A DNA stretch of 64,000 nucleotides from Pseudoalteromonas luteoviolacea B = ATCC 29581 (lineage in GTDB: Bacteria; Pseudomonadota; Gammaproteobacteria; Enterobacterales; Alteromonadaceae): contig CAPN01000016.1 of the NCBI GenBank assembly GCA_000333235.1, positions 186,001 through 250,000 on the forward strand, written 5' to 3'. The translations under genes were made by a program, and so were the position numbers. A model generated the notes under the pieces. It was not told the origin of the DNA. It worked only from the letters and a program-made list of their open reading frames with translations, and searched no databases. Shown one piece after another: positions 43,627-53,700 of the stretch (within the stretch, counting starts at the first letter, position 1; every line of letters begins with the position of its first letter).

Positions 43627-43745
43627 CCACTGACATTAGAATTTTTTACCGCCACATAGATTTACGTAGCAAAGTGCTAGCATGTCGTGTTATCAGCAAA
43701 AGTGTTCCTTATTTTACGATTACTCACTTGATGAAGAAGATTGGC

Positions 43746-43797
43746 ACCCAAGCAACCTGCAGATACGCTGAAATAGGTATCTTCAAGTTGTTTGGGT
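43746..43797. repeat. Palindromic intergenic repeat (compact copy)
   Basis: Two 21-bp arms (43746-43766 and 43777-43797) match at 18 of 21 positions around a ten-base spacer. The arm sequence (core CAACTTGAAGAT) recurs at 47041-47061 and at both ends of 55655-55846, so it is a dispersed intergenic repeat family. Confidence 0.75.
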
Positions 43798-43866
43798 ATA
43801 GTTGAACTAATTAGACTAAAAAAGTTCTTACTTTTACCTAAAGAGCTTTAATCTAAGGATAAGTCA

Positions 43867-44586
43867 TTGACGCCAACAGGAGAAACTGAGGTTTCTTTAC
43901 CCCCCCCGGATCGCAAACGCATTTTCCTAAGCGTTATTTCTTCATTCTTAATCCACGGCATCGTGTTTACGTTACTGATGCAGTTTTCATTACCCGCTCC
44001 ACTTACTTTTGAAGCTAGAGCACTCAAAACATACCTGATTGTTGAGCGTGTACAATCAAAATCAACCCAACGAATTGAAATGCAGCCCGTTGAAGTAAAA
44101 AAAGAGCAAAATCCAGCTCCTGTGATGCCAAATACATCACTCAAAAAAATCAAAGCAATCACCGAAAAGCCGAATTCGGTTCATACTTTAACGAATGAAA
44201 CGACGCAACAAACAGATGTCTCTGCACTTTCGGCCACCAGTGTGCTTGAAGCGTTAAAACAACGTCAGCTCACTATCCCTTCTCTTTCAATTAGCGAATT
44301 CGAGCAATTACAAAAACAAAAAAATACACCACAACGACTCACCGTCCCCACTGAACATCAAAACCCGTTTACGTTACCGACAAAAATCCTAAGTCAAAAT
44401 AGCTTGTGGACAGAATATCAAGTAGGTGAAGTATGTTTTAAAGCCATGAACGGCGATCCAAACCAACGTAAAACAGATGGTACCCCGAATGGCTGGATTG
44501 CTCCGAGCCCTTGCCCTGACTTGGCTTTAAAGAATGCCTATAATGAGGCAATGAATAAATGGCTTCCTAAAAAGTCAAATAATTGA
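43867..44586 (+). CDS. Unknown protein with one N-terminal membrane helix
   Basis: 239 residues: a short cytoplasmic start, a membrane helix at ~18-36, a long polar and probably disordered region, and a compact C-terminal end with two Cys (EVCFKAMNG and APSPCPDL). It has the outline of a TonB-like or cell-envelope spanning protein but no family is recognised. The start is a TTG at 43867 with TAAGGATAAG upstream. The formyltransferase gene follows 39 bp later. Confidence 0.6.
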   Translation: MTPTGETEVSLPPPDRKRIFLSVISSFLIHGIVFTLLMQFSLPAPLTFEARALKTYLIVERVQSKSTQRIEMQPVEVKKEQNPAPVMPNTSLKKIKAITEKPNSVHTLTNETTQQTDVSALSATSVLEALKQRQLTIPSLSISEFEQLQKQKNTPQRLTVPTEHQNPFTLPTKILSQNSLWTEYQVGEVCFKAMNGDPNQRKTDGTPNGWIAPSPCPDLALKNAYNEAMNKWLPKKSNN

Positions 44587-44625
44587 GATGCTGATACCCT
44601 AACTTATATCTTCACGGTTACGGTT

Positions 44626-45408
44626 ATGAATATTTTAGTTTTAGCAAATTACGATTTGGCGGCTTGCTTTGCCCTAAATTGCCTACTACCCAAGCTTTTT
44701 AAATCGCACCACGTAACTTTATGGTTAAGCCAATCCGTTGGTAATCCAAACACGTTTACAAAGCCAATTACTGATTTAGGACAATTTGAACGCTCGGTAC
44801 TCGAATCAGGAATGATAGACAATCATGCCTTACCATTAAAACGATTCGACGAGTTTACGCGCCTTGCATCCAAACCTAAAATAGTCAATAGCATTAATTG
44901 CGACGAATCACTTGCACAGTTATCCGCTTTGGACCTTGATGTCATAGTGTCTATTCGTTATGGCTGTATTTTAAAGGATATGGCCATCGCACAAGCTAAA
45001 TTAGGAGTGATAAACCTTCATTCAGGGATTTTACCTAGCTATCGTGGCGTAATGGCAACGTTTTGGGCCATGCTAAATAACGACAATGAGATCGGAACAA
45101 CATTACACGCCATTGACAGTGCAACCATTGATACCGGAAAAATATTTAAAATATCAAAAAGACCTCTCGATAAATCAAAATCTTACCTTCACCAAGTCCT
45201 CAGTCTTTACCCTCAAGGAATAAACGACATGCTTGAGGCAATTGATTCACTCTCTCAAGGCCATTCTTTGACTTCCTTTCCACAAGAAAACACTGGGTGT
45301 TATTTTACTTTCCCTACTGAGCAAAATTTGACACACTTTGAACAGCGAGGAATGACGTTTGTAAATGAACGAGAAATTCAAGCGCTACTTGATCAAGTTA
45401 TGGCTTAA
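44626..45408 (+). CDS. Formyltransferase-family protein
   Basis: 260 residues. VINLHSGILPSYRGVMATFW matches the core of formyltransferases (Asn, His and the LPxYRG loop), and HAIDSATIDTGKIF supplies the catalytic Asp region. The family includes purine, methionyl-tRNA and sugar-nucleotide formyltransferases that use 10-formyl-tetrahydrofolate. It lacks the C-terminal domain of Fmt, so a small-molecule or sugar substrate is more likely. The next gene starts within 20 bp. Confidence 0.75.
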   Translation: MNILVLANYDLAACFALNCLLPKLFKSHHVTLWLSQSVGNPNTFTKPITDLGQFERSVLESGMIDNHALPLKRFDEFTRLASKPKIVNSINCDESLAQLSALDLDVIVSIRYGCILKDMAIAQAKLGVINLHSGILPSYRGVMATFWAMLNNDNEIGTTLHAIDSATIDTGKIFKISKRPLDKSKSYLHQVLSLYPQGINDMLEAIDSLSQGHSLTSFPQENTGCYFTFPTEQNLTHFEQRGMTFVNEREIQALLDQVMA

Positions 45409-45423
45409 TCTATGAGAGGAAGT

Positions 45424-46191
45424 ATGAGGAAGTTTTTCGCAGTCTGCCTATTCATTGGGTTTAGTCATACCGTTCAGGCCTTTACGCTTCGATTTGTGGC
45501 TGAAGAATTACCGCCTTATCACTATTACGACGAACAAGGCCAAGCTCAAGGCGTATTAGTTGATGTCGTTAAAAACGTGATTGGACGTACCCCGTACAAG
45601 GCCAATTTCGAACTCATGCCAATGGCTCGCGCTTTTTATGAATTAGCCCACAGCCCAAATACCCTCATGTTTTCCCTACTCAAAACACAGCAGCGAGAAG
45701 CAGAGTTGCAGTTTCTTGGTTCTACGTATTACGCGACGGCTTTTTTATTTGGACTGAAATCAACAACAAAAACGCTTACTCATTTAGATGATGCGAGACG
45801 AATGCGGGTAAGCACCATTCGTGGCTATCATAGTGCGACTTATTTGCAAGCAAGAGGATTTTCTGAAGAAGACAACTTAGTGTTAGTAAGCGAATATCAT
45901 AGTCTGTGGCAAATGTTGTATTTAGGTCGCACCGATTTGGTGATGACAAACGCATTGACCATTGAAAAAGAAATTAAGGACTCCGGACTAAACGCTGATT
46001 TAGTAGAAGCTAAACTCGCCCTCTATGATTTTCCTTCACAATTACACATTGCGGCGGCAAAAACATTTGATCCACAGATAGCAAAAAACCTAACTCAAGC
46101 GCTTATTGCCACCAAAAACAGTGGCGACTATGCGAAAATTCTCGATAAATGGAACGTAGCCCAACCGATAAAAAACACGCTTTTTGACTGA
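45424..46191 (+). CDS. Periplasmic solute-binding protein, family 3-like
   Basis: About 255 residues with a signal peptide (residues 1-20) and an SBP_bac_3 fold: LRFVAEELPPYHYYDEQGQA, GVLVDVVKNV and a hinge near residue 115. Proteins of this family bind amino acids or, without a linked transporter, act in signalling. No ABC permease lies nearby. I prefer ATG 45424 over 45412 because AGAGGAAG lies before it and the signal peptide is then regular. Confidence 0.75.
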   Translation: MRKFFAVCLFIGFSHTVQAFTLRFVAEELPPYHYYDEQGQAQGVLVDVVKNVIGRTPYKANFELMPMARAFYELAHSPNTLMFSLLKTQQREAELQFLGSTYYATAFLFGLKSTTKTLTHLDDARRMRVSTIRGYHSATYLQARGFSEEDNLVLVSEYHSLWQMLYLGRTDLVMTNALTIEKEIKDSGLNADLVEAKLALYDFPSQLHIAAAKTFDPQIAKNLTQALIATKNSGDYAKILDKWNVAQPIKNTLFD

Positions 46192-46198
46192 TTTTCAT

Positions 46199-46948
46199 TC
46201 AATCTGATAGATAGTATTCAACGGAAGTTACTACACGCACTATTTTTATCTCGGGAGTGTTGCTGTCTCTGTCGCGAATAGAAAACTGTCCTTGACTTGC
46301 TTGTTTAATTTTCCCTAATTTGGACTCAGAGTCGAGTGCAAACTTTTCAGCAACTTGGCGTGCTTCTTTGGTTGCCTGTTGTACCATCTCTGGTTTAATC
46401 CCATTGAGATCCGTATAGAGATATTCAATACGATTATCATAATTCTCGGTGATCGCAATGCCCTGTTTTGCCAACGTTCCAACCTCTTTTAAGGCGAGTT
46501 TCACTTTTTCTGGAGATGTACTATAGAGCGTCAAACCAGCCTTGGCGATATAACGAAAGCCGCCTTCTTGACTAACATACTCTTGTGCAAGCTTATCGGT
46601 AATCGAAGGTGTCAGACTCGATATCTCCTCGATGGCAAATCCCTGCAACAGTAAAAATGCTTTAATCGCTTGATTTTTACTTTCAACCCGTTCAATCAAG
46701 GTAACAAGATCGTTATCGCCTTCTCGAAAGACAAGAGGCCAAATTACCGTATCAGCATGTACCTCTTGCTCTGCAAGCCCTTTAACGACCACGGTGCGCT
46801 CCATATTTTTCACGCTCAATGCGGCGCCTTTTAAAATCCACGCAGATAGGCACAGTGCTAACCCAATAATCGCGGCACTCATCCACCCTTTTTGACTCTC
46901 TTTTTGTTGCATTAGCTGCTCCATGTTCTGTATCAAGCTTTCTTGCAT
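46199..46948 (-). CDS. SIMPL domain (DUF541) protein
   Basis: 249 residues: a polar start, one membrane helix (~23-42) and a SIMPL/DUF541 domain (VVVKGLAEQEVHADTVIWPL to the end). SIMPL proteins are periplasmic or membrane-anchored and linked to oxidative-stress or surface functions, with no defined reaction. The gene is convergent with the solute-binding protein gene. Confidence 0.85.
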   Translation of the reverse strand: MQESLIQNMEQLMQQKESQKGWMSAAIIGLALCLSAWILKGAALSVKNMERTVVVKGLAEQEVHADTVIWPLVFREGDNDLVTLIERVESKNQAIKAFLLLQGFAIEEISSLTPSITDKLAQEYVSQEGGFRYIAKAGLTLYSTSPEKVKLALKEVGTLAKQGIAITENYDNRIEYLYTDLNGIKPEMVQQATKEARQVAEKFALDSESKLGKIKQASQGQFSIRDRDSNTPEIKIVRVVTSVEYYLSD

Positions 46949-47040
46949 TTACACTCGAAAAGCGACTCTAAAGTAAGTAAAGTGAAGAATACATAAATTT
47001 TTGATAGTTTAGATTACTTGCGCTCGATTAAAGAATATTT

Positions 47041-47061
47041 ACCCAAGCAACTTGAAGATGC
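47041..47061. repeat. Single arm of the intergenic repeat family
   Basis: One 21-bp arm of the family found at 43746 and 55655, here without a visible inverted partner, in the spacer before the patZ-like gene. Confidence 0.65.
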
Positions 47062-47127
47062 TTGAGTATGCAACCACAACAATTTTCTAGCCAGCGCTTA
47101 GGTTAAATACGTGTCAAGGGAGTACGT

Positions 47128-49794
47128 ATGTCTGTAAAACGCATCAGCCAGTTTTTTAATCCAACTTCCGTTGCCGTGATTGGCGCTTCAAATACTCAAG
47201 GACGGGCAGGTCATGTTGTCATGCGTAATTTATTGCAAGGTGGATTTAAAGGGCCAATCATGCCCGTCACTCCAAAGCATCAAGCGGTTCATGGTGTGCT
47301 CGCCTACCCAAGTATTGCTGATTTACCTAAAATACCTGATCTCGCTGTAATTTGTACCAACAAGTCGACTTTGCTCGATATCATTCACGCATTAGGTAAG
47401 CTCGGTTGTAAAAACGCGATAATTGTAGCCGCTGGGCTAAACCAAAACCAAAGAGATGAACTATATGCAGCGGCTAAAACAGCAAACGTTAATCTACTGG
47501 GACCAAACTGTTTAGGGCTCCTTATCCCTCACATTGGCCTTAACGCTAGCTTTTCACATACGGTTGCTAGACCTGGAAAGCTAGCATTTATCTCTCAATC
47601 CGCCGCGGTATGCTCAACCATTTTAGACTGGGCTCAGCAAAAGCAAATTGGCTTTTCCTATTTTTTGTCTGTGGGTGATTGTCTCGATCTCGATTTTCCC
47701 GAACTGCTTGATTTTCTTGGTCGTGATCCAAAAACCCAAGCCATTTTGCTTTACATCGATAACATTGCACAAGTAAGACGCTTTATTTCAGCTGCACGTG
47801 CGGCGGCCTTCAGTAAACCAGTCATCGCCATTAAGACCGGAAGAACACTCGCCGGCGCTATGGCTGCGCATTTACACACTGGAGGGCACTCAATGGACGA
47901 TGCAATTTACGATGCCATATTTCAACGTGCAGGTATGCTTCGTGTAAACGATTTACGAGAGCTTTTTGCCGCGACACAAACGCTGGCCTTGCACCCGAAA
48001 TTACTGCAAGTTGAGCCACTTACGATACTCACCAACGGCGGTGGGCCGGGCGTCATGGCGGTGGATACGTTATTGCAGCACTCAGGCAAACTTGCACAGT
48101 TTGCCGATACAACATTAAATGCGCTGAGAAAAGCCATACCTCACTCCGAGTCAATTCATAACCCCATTGATATCTTTGGAGATTCATCACCTAGTCGCTA
48201 TCAACAAGCGCTCGAAGTACTTTTAAAATCGCCAGAAGTGCAAAATCTTTTAATCATTCACACACCCTCTGCTTTAGCACCAAGTGAAGCGTATGCAAAT
48301 ATCATTGCCGATACGTTAGATCGCATACCTAAAATGGCGCGACCATACGTCATGACGAATTTTATGGGTGAAGATGCTGCTTATGCGGCAAGGCGCGTCT
48401 GTGCAGAGCGCGGCATACCGACATATCGAACGCCTGAAGGCGCAGTTGGTGCGTTTATGCATCTGATCACGTATCGGCGCAACCAAAAACACCTTACACA
48501 AACGCCTGAATCCATTGTCGATGACGCACTCATTCATGCCCGTGACGCAAAACACATTGTCAATCGTCTGCTAAAAGAAGGCCACCAGTATTTATCAACG
48601 CATTTAGCGTCTCAACTTTTAACTCAGTATGGTATTGAGTGCATTGCCACGGAGATAGCGTTAACGCCCTCAGAAGCGAGAGAAAAAGCCGAAAAAATAG
48701 GCTTTCCAGTCGCGATAAAATTGGTCAGTAAAGACATACCATCGAAGTCAGCCGTTGGCGGAGTGGTGTTGAACCTAAACGATGGCAACGAAGTTGAACA
48801 AACGGCGTTTTCCATTTTACTGCGCATCAACGAGCGCTTTAAAGACGCGCAAATTGACGGTTTTTCAATTCAACCCATGGCACCACGAGCCGGTGCAGAG
48901 GAGTTGCGAGTAGCCATTAAAAGTGAACCAAGCGTTGGACCTGTTATTTTGCTTGGTGAAGCGGGAACGGGTCTGGACTATAAACAATCCGCAGTGGCCT
49001 TACCCCCCTTAAATATGAATCTGGCAAAATACCTTATCGCGGCCGCTCACGATAAAGGCGTATTAAAAGAAAAAGCACTCCCCAACAAAGTTGATAAATA
49101 CAAATTGTGTGCATTACTTACACGAGTGTCTCAACTGATCATCGATCAGCCGGATATTCAACGCATTGAACTAAATCCGGTACTCGCGAATCAAGGTCAG
49201 TTTCTGGTGCTAGATGCAACGATTGAATTAGCTAAATATGTACCAGATCCAAGGCGCAAGCGATTAGCCATTCGCCCTTACCCTAAAGAGTTGGTTAAAA
49301 CAGTAACCCTCAAAGATGGTACTTTAGGAACTCTTCGTCCGATCAAACCAGAAGATGAACGAGCTCATGAAGAGTTTGATCATGCATTAAGCAAAGAAGA
49401 TCGCTATCGCCGCTTTTTTGGCGAGCTACCTCAATTTACTCATGAACAGCTCGCTAAAATGACTCAAATTGATTACGACCGTGAAATGGCGTTTATCGTT
49501 ACACAGCCTTATCATTCCAGTTACCGCACATTAGGGGTATCTAGAGTGCTAATGGATCCTGACAATCTCGTCGCTGAGTTTGCGATAGTGGTGCGCTCTG
49601 ATTGCCAAGGTTTAGGGCTTGGCCGTATTTTAATGCAAGCCGCCATTGATCATTGTCGACGTCAAGGAGTGCGCGCTATTGAAGGGATCACACTCCCTGA
49701 AAATATCGGCATGATTGAATTGTCTAAGCGACTTGGATTTACCGTAACTCGTGATTTCGAAGAAGGCACTATAGAAATGAAGTTGGCATTATAA
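47128..49794 (+). CDS. patZ: PatZ-like protein acetyltransferase (CoA-ligase/ATP-grasp plus GNAT)
   Basis: 888 residues, close to E. coli PatZ/YfiQ (886). Order: CoA-binding domain (~8-130, NPTSVAVIGAS), succinyl-CoA-ligase-like domains (~145-460), ATP-grasp (~490-700) and a C-terminal GNAT acetyltransferase (~725-885, with CQGLGLGRILMQAAIDHC binding acetyl-CoA). PatZ acetylates lysines of acetyl-CoA synthetase and other enzymes; the ligase half is thought to be regulatory. The K+ channel gene overlaps its stop codon by one base. Confidence 0.88.
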   Translation: MSVKRISQFFNPTSVAVIGASNTQGRAGHVVMRNLLQGGFKGPIMPVTPKHQAVHGVLAYPSIADLPKIPDLAVICTNKSTLLDIIHALGKLGCKNAIIVAAGLNQNQRDELYAAAKTANVNLLGPNCLGLLIPHIGLNASFSHTVARPGKLAFISQSAAVCSTILDWAQQKQIGFSYFLSVGDCLDLDFPELLDFLGRDPKTQAILLYIDNIAQVRRFISAARAAAFSKPVIAIKTGRTLAGAMAAHLHTGGHSMDDAIYDAIFQRAGMLRVNDLRELFAATQTLALHPKLLQVEPLTILTNGGGPGVMAVDTLLQHSGKLAQFADTTLNALRKAIPHSESIHNPIDIFGDSSPSRYQQALEVLLKSPEVQNLLIIHTPSALAPSEAYANIIADTLDRIPKMARPYVMTNFMGEDAAYAARRVCAERGIPTYRTPEGAVGAFMHLITYRRNQKHLTQTPESIVDDALIHARDAKHIVNRLLKEGHQYLSTHLASQLLTQYGIECIATEIALTPSEAREKAEKIGFPVAIKLVSKDIPSKSAVGGVVLNLNDGNEVEQTAFSILLRINERFKDAQIDGFSIQPMAPRAGAEELRVAIKSEPSVGPVILLGEAGTGLDYKQSAVALPPLNMNLAKYLIAAAHDKGVLKEKALPNKVDKYKLCALLTRVSQLIIDQPDIQRIELNPVLANQGQFLVLDATIELAKYVPDPRRKRLAIRPYPKELVKTVTLKDGTLGTLRPIKPEDERAHEEFDHALSKEDRYRRFFGELPQFTHEQLAKMTQIDYDREMAFIVTQPYHSSYRTLGVSRVLMDPDNLVAEFAIVVRSDCQGLGLGRILMQAAIDHCRRQGVRAIEGITLPENIGMIELSKRLGFTVTRDFEEGTIEMKLAL

Positions 49795-50738
49795 TGAGCG
49801 ATTTAAGAAAGAAAGCGGCACTGATATTTGAAGGCGCTAAACCATATCAAAAAGTAGGTCGCTTCATTGATGTTTTCCTTATCATTCTGATTTTGTTAAA
49901 TGTAATCGCAATTGTACTGGAAAGTGAAGCATCATTGCGACAACGTTTCGGTGATGTCTTTTTCACGATTGAAGTGGTGTCTGTTGCAATATTCACCATT
50001 GAGTATTTGTTACGCTTATGGAGCTGTGTCGAAAAGCTGGAATACTTGCATGAGTTTGACGGTAATTGGAAAACCCGATTGCATTATATGTTCACGCCAT
50101 TAGCCATCATTGACTTGATCGCTATTTTGCCAACCTGGTTAATGATGTTTTTTAGTTTTGATTTACGTTTCTTGCGCGTTGTACGTTTACTGCGAATTTT
50201 TAAGCTCACGCGTTACTCAAGGGCCATGCAAGTACTGCTCGAATCCTTTAAAGAAGAAAAAAGCTCTCTTATTGCCGCCTTTTTTATCATGGCTGTGATT
50301 ATGGTGCTTGCCGCTTGCGGCATTTATTTGCTTGAACATGATGTTCAGCCAGATAAATTCGGCTCTATTCCCTCATCTATGTGGTGGGCATTAGTGACGT
50401 TAACAACGGTAGGCTATGGCGATGTTGTGCCAATTACTGCTATGGGCAAATTATTTGGAGGCGTTATTACATTACTTAGTATGGGGATGGTTGCTATCCC
50501 AACTGGTTTGTTAGCATCGAGTTTTGCTGACCAACTACGCAAGCGTCGCGAAGCATTTCAAGAGGCCGTGCTGCATAGTTTAGTCGATGGTGAACTGAGT
50601 AAGGACGAACGAGAACATCTTGAGCAATTGCGAGTCGAACTGGGCCTGAGTCACACAGAGGCGAATAAAGCGATCAAACTTATTCTAAGCCAACGCGTTC
50701 ATTCTATCTATTGCCGTCATTGCGGGCAAAAATTGTGA
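49794..50738 (+). CDS. Voltage-gated-type potassium channel
   Basis: 314 residues with six membrane segments. The fourth segment carries regularly spaced Arg (RFLRVVRLLRIFKLTRYSR, ~120-140), as in voltage sensors, and the pore has the K+ filter TVGYGD (~202-207). The C-terminal cytoplasmic tail is helical and ends with a CRHCGQ zinc-knuckle-like motif. Such channels set membrane potential. The ATG overlaps the TAA of the patZ-like gene. Confidence 0.92.
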   Translation: MSDLRKKAALIFEGAKPYQKVGRFIDVFLIILILLNVIAIVLESEASLRQRFGDVFFTIEVVSVAIFTIEYLLRLWSCVEKLEYLHEFDGNWKTRLHYMFTPLAIIDLIAILPTWLMMFFSFDLRFLRVVRLLRIFKLTRYSRAMQVLLESFKEEKSSLIAAFFIMAVIMVLAACGIYLLEHDVQPDKFGSIPSSMWWALVTLTTVGYGDVVPITAMGKLFGGVITLLSMGMVAIPTGLLASSFADQLRKRREAFQEAVLHSLVDGELSKDEREHLEQLRVELGLSHTEANKAIKLILSQRVHSIYCRHCGQKL

Positions 50739-50745
50739 TCTTGCA

Positions 50746-50763
50746 GGGCCATAACTTTGGCCC
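50746..50763. terminator. Terminator between K+ channel and sensor genes
   Basis: A GGGCCA/TGGCCC stem with a six-base loop lies between two convergent genes shortly after the channel stop codon. The stem is short and the U-run is weak. Confidence 0.5.
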
Positions 50764-50790
50764 CACCTCTATTATTGCAAGTCCTTCATC

Positions 50791-53700
50791 TTATTTTAAC
50801 TGAGCTAATACATCCTCTCTGCTCACTGGTTGACTAAACCAATAGCCTTGCAAATAAGAACAGCCTAATTCAGTTAACAAATCAGCTTGCGCCTGCGTCT
50901 CTACCCCTTCAGCAATACACACCTTACCTAAATTAGTTGCTAATCCCAAAATCGATTTAACGATAGCGTGGTGAGAAGCAGACGTTTCTAACTCTTCTAT
51001 GAATGATTTATCAATTTTAAGCGCATCAACGGGAAGCGTTTGCAAATAAGTTAACGACGAATAGCCCGTGCCAAAGTCATCCATGTACAACCTACAGCCT
51101 AATTGTTTTAAGGCATGCATTTGATTGATAGCGTTTGGAATATCAGCAAGTAAAACAGACTCTGTAATTTCGAACGCAACATAACGCCCAACCACATTTT
51201 GCGCCTGTAAAATCGCATTTATCTGAGTTGCAATATTTGGTACTTTAAAATCATGTGCAGATAAATTCACTGAAACATATAAATTAGGATGAGCAGTTTG
51301 CCAGGTTGCAAGGTCGATGAGCGCTCGCTCTAGCGTTTGCAAAGTCAACTTCGTAATTAAGCCATTTTGCTCGGCTATACGTGCGAGCTCTTCCGCACCA
51401 AATTCAACCTCTTCTGGCCAACGGATCAATACTTCAAGGCCAACCACTCGATGACTTTTTGCATCTACGATCGGTTGATAATGATTGGTAAATGCACCTT
51501 GTTCCAAAGCTAAATATAAGGCTTTTTCAATCGCACTGGCACGTTGCATTCGGTAATTCATTTCTTGTTTAAAAAACTGATAACTGCTGTCATTACGCTG
51601 CATTGCATGATGTAACGCCAAATTAGACAATTGCAATAACTTTACTGCATCTAACGCATCATCTGGGTACACTGCCACACCAATGGAAATGGACAGTTGC
51701 AATGAGTGTCCTTCAAGGCAAAAACTATGTTCGAAGCGTTCAATAAGATCTCGGCAATAATTCGTCACACGCTCCATACCACTCACATGTTCCATCACCA
51801 CATAAAACTCTTTCTGACTGCCAATGGCAAGGCTATCGTATTCTTTCAGCGAACTTTGAAATTCTCGTGCCAATGATCTCAATAACTCACTAAATACATC
51901 GACACCATAGAGTTCTGCCACATTTTGTAATCGCTTTACATTTATGGTTAAAACGGCTACTGGCTGTTCTTTTTTCGCGACAATTTCAACGGCGTGATGA
52001 ATGCGGTCAATGATCAACGTACGATTCGGTAACCCCGTTATCGCGTCGTAGTTCGCTAATTGATGAAGCTCTTTTTCTGCACGCTTTTGTTCAGTGATAT
52101 CTGTCATGACAACGACATAGCTCACCATATCTGTGTTATCACCTGCGACAGCACTGACCTTAACCAACACTTGTCGACGTTCACCATTACCTAAGGTTAC
52201 GGTTTCCTCTACACTAAAATGTTCACCGGGTATTAAACGACTAATGGTTCGTAAGTATTGCATTCTTACTCGACGATTCAATCCAAGAGTCAGGCTTGAG
52301 CTACTAAGTGGAATTTCAGCCATTCCAAACGCTTGTTGTAAGGCAGTATTACAAGCTCTGATCCGCAATCGTTTATCAAGAATAAACACCCAATCACGGG
52401 TTTGCTCAAAGGCAGCACCAAATATTCGCGCGCGCTCTTCAAATACCCGCTCTCGCGTCATATTTGTATAAGTACCTGCGACCGCCAAAGGGCTGTGTTC
52501 TTGCCATTCCATAACTTTGCCAAAATCTTTATACCACCGCCAATGGCCATTTTGGTGACGCAGCCGATAAGTACAGTTAAAGTAACCTTTTTGAGTTTGC
52601 ACAAACTCCAACCATTCCAATCGGAAAATGGCTTTATCCTGCGGGTGTATTTTGGCTAAATATTCATCGAGTGTAACGTTCTCATGAGAATAACCAAGCT
52701 CACTTTTTAATCTTGGTTGGTAAATCAAACTATTTTGAGAACGCCAATCCCACACACCGGAATTGCTGCCTTCTAACGCTAACTTTAAACGAGCTTCACT
52801 ATCTTGTGTTTCTCTGTGTGCCTTGAGTAACATTTGTTGGATTCGATTGCGCCTAACCACCCAAAGTACTAATAAACTTAAAGAGGTTAGAATATAAATC
52901 GCAATGGCAAGTGGAGAGCGCCACAATGGATAAAGCACTTCAATTTCAAGTTTAGCTGGAGGGGTGTAATTTCCCGTTAATGGATCTTTTGCCCAAACTT
53001 TGAGCTCATAGCTGCCCGGATTTAACTTTGGAAACAATACCCACTGTTTACTTCGACTAAACGTTTTCTGCCCACCCGAAATTTGATACTCATAAACAAT
53101 ACGATCTTGATAACTAAACACCATCGCGGAAAATGCCACCTCAAGACCTAAATCGTCGTGATTTAGTACAATACGTTTAAACGTTTTAATCCCTTGTTGA
53201 CGAATATCCCGAGACATAAGATTCACAGAAGTTATATTCACTTGCGTGATTAAGGGTGAATTAGGTGTATTAATTTCAGGGTAAAATGCGGTGATCCCCT
53301 GCACTGAACCATAGATTATCTGGCCGTCGTCTAATCGCGTTGATGCGCCGCCATTAAATTCATTAGCAACGAGCCCATCTTGGGTCGAAAATTGTTGAAA
53401 ATGGAGATTATCTGGGTCGAGTCGCCAAATGCCCTTATGACTACTCATCCAAATCATCCCTTTCCCATCGGCATACATGTTGTACATTAACGTGCCGAGG
53501 TTATTTTTTTCGAGATCGATCGTATACACATGCTCATAGGTATCCGCCGTTAAACCTATCAATCCAAAATTAGACAGTGATATCCAAAGTATATTATTTT
53601 TATCAATCACATAGGAATTGACTCCAATGCCTAAATGATCGTTTGCATTTGGTACCGAATAAATGGGGTGCAAAGATTGAGAAGTGGCTTCATAACGACT

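Noticed and set aside
52133..52659. Plus-strand reading frames inside the giant sensor gene
   Set aside because: Shadows of the minus-strand coding sequence with no start signals or protein-like composition.
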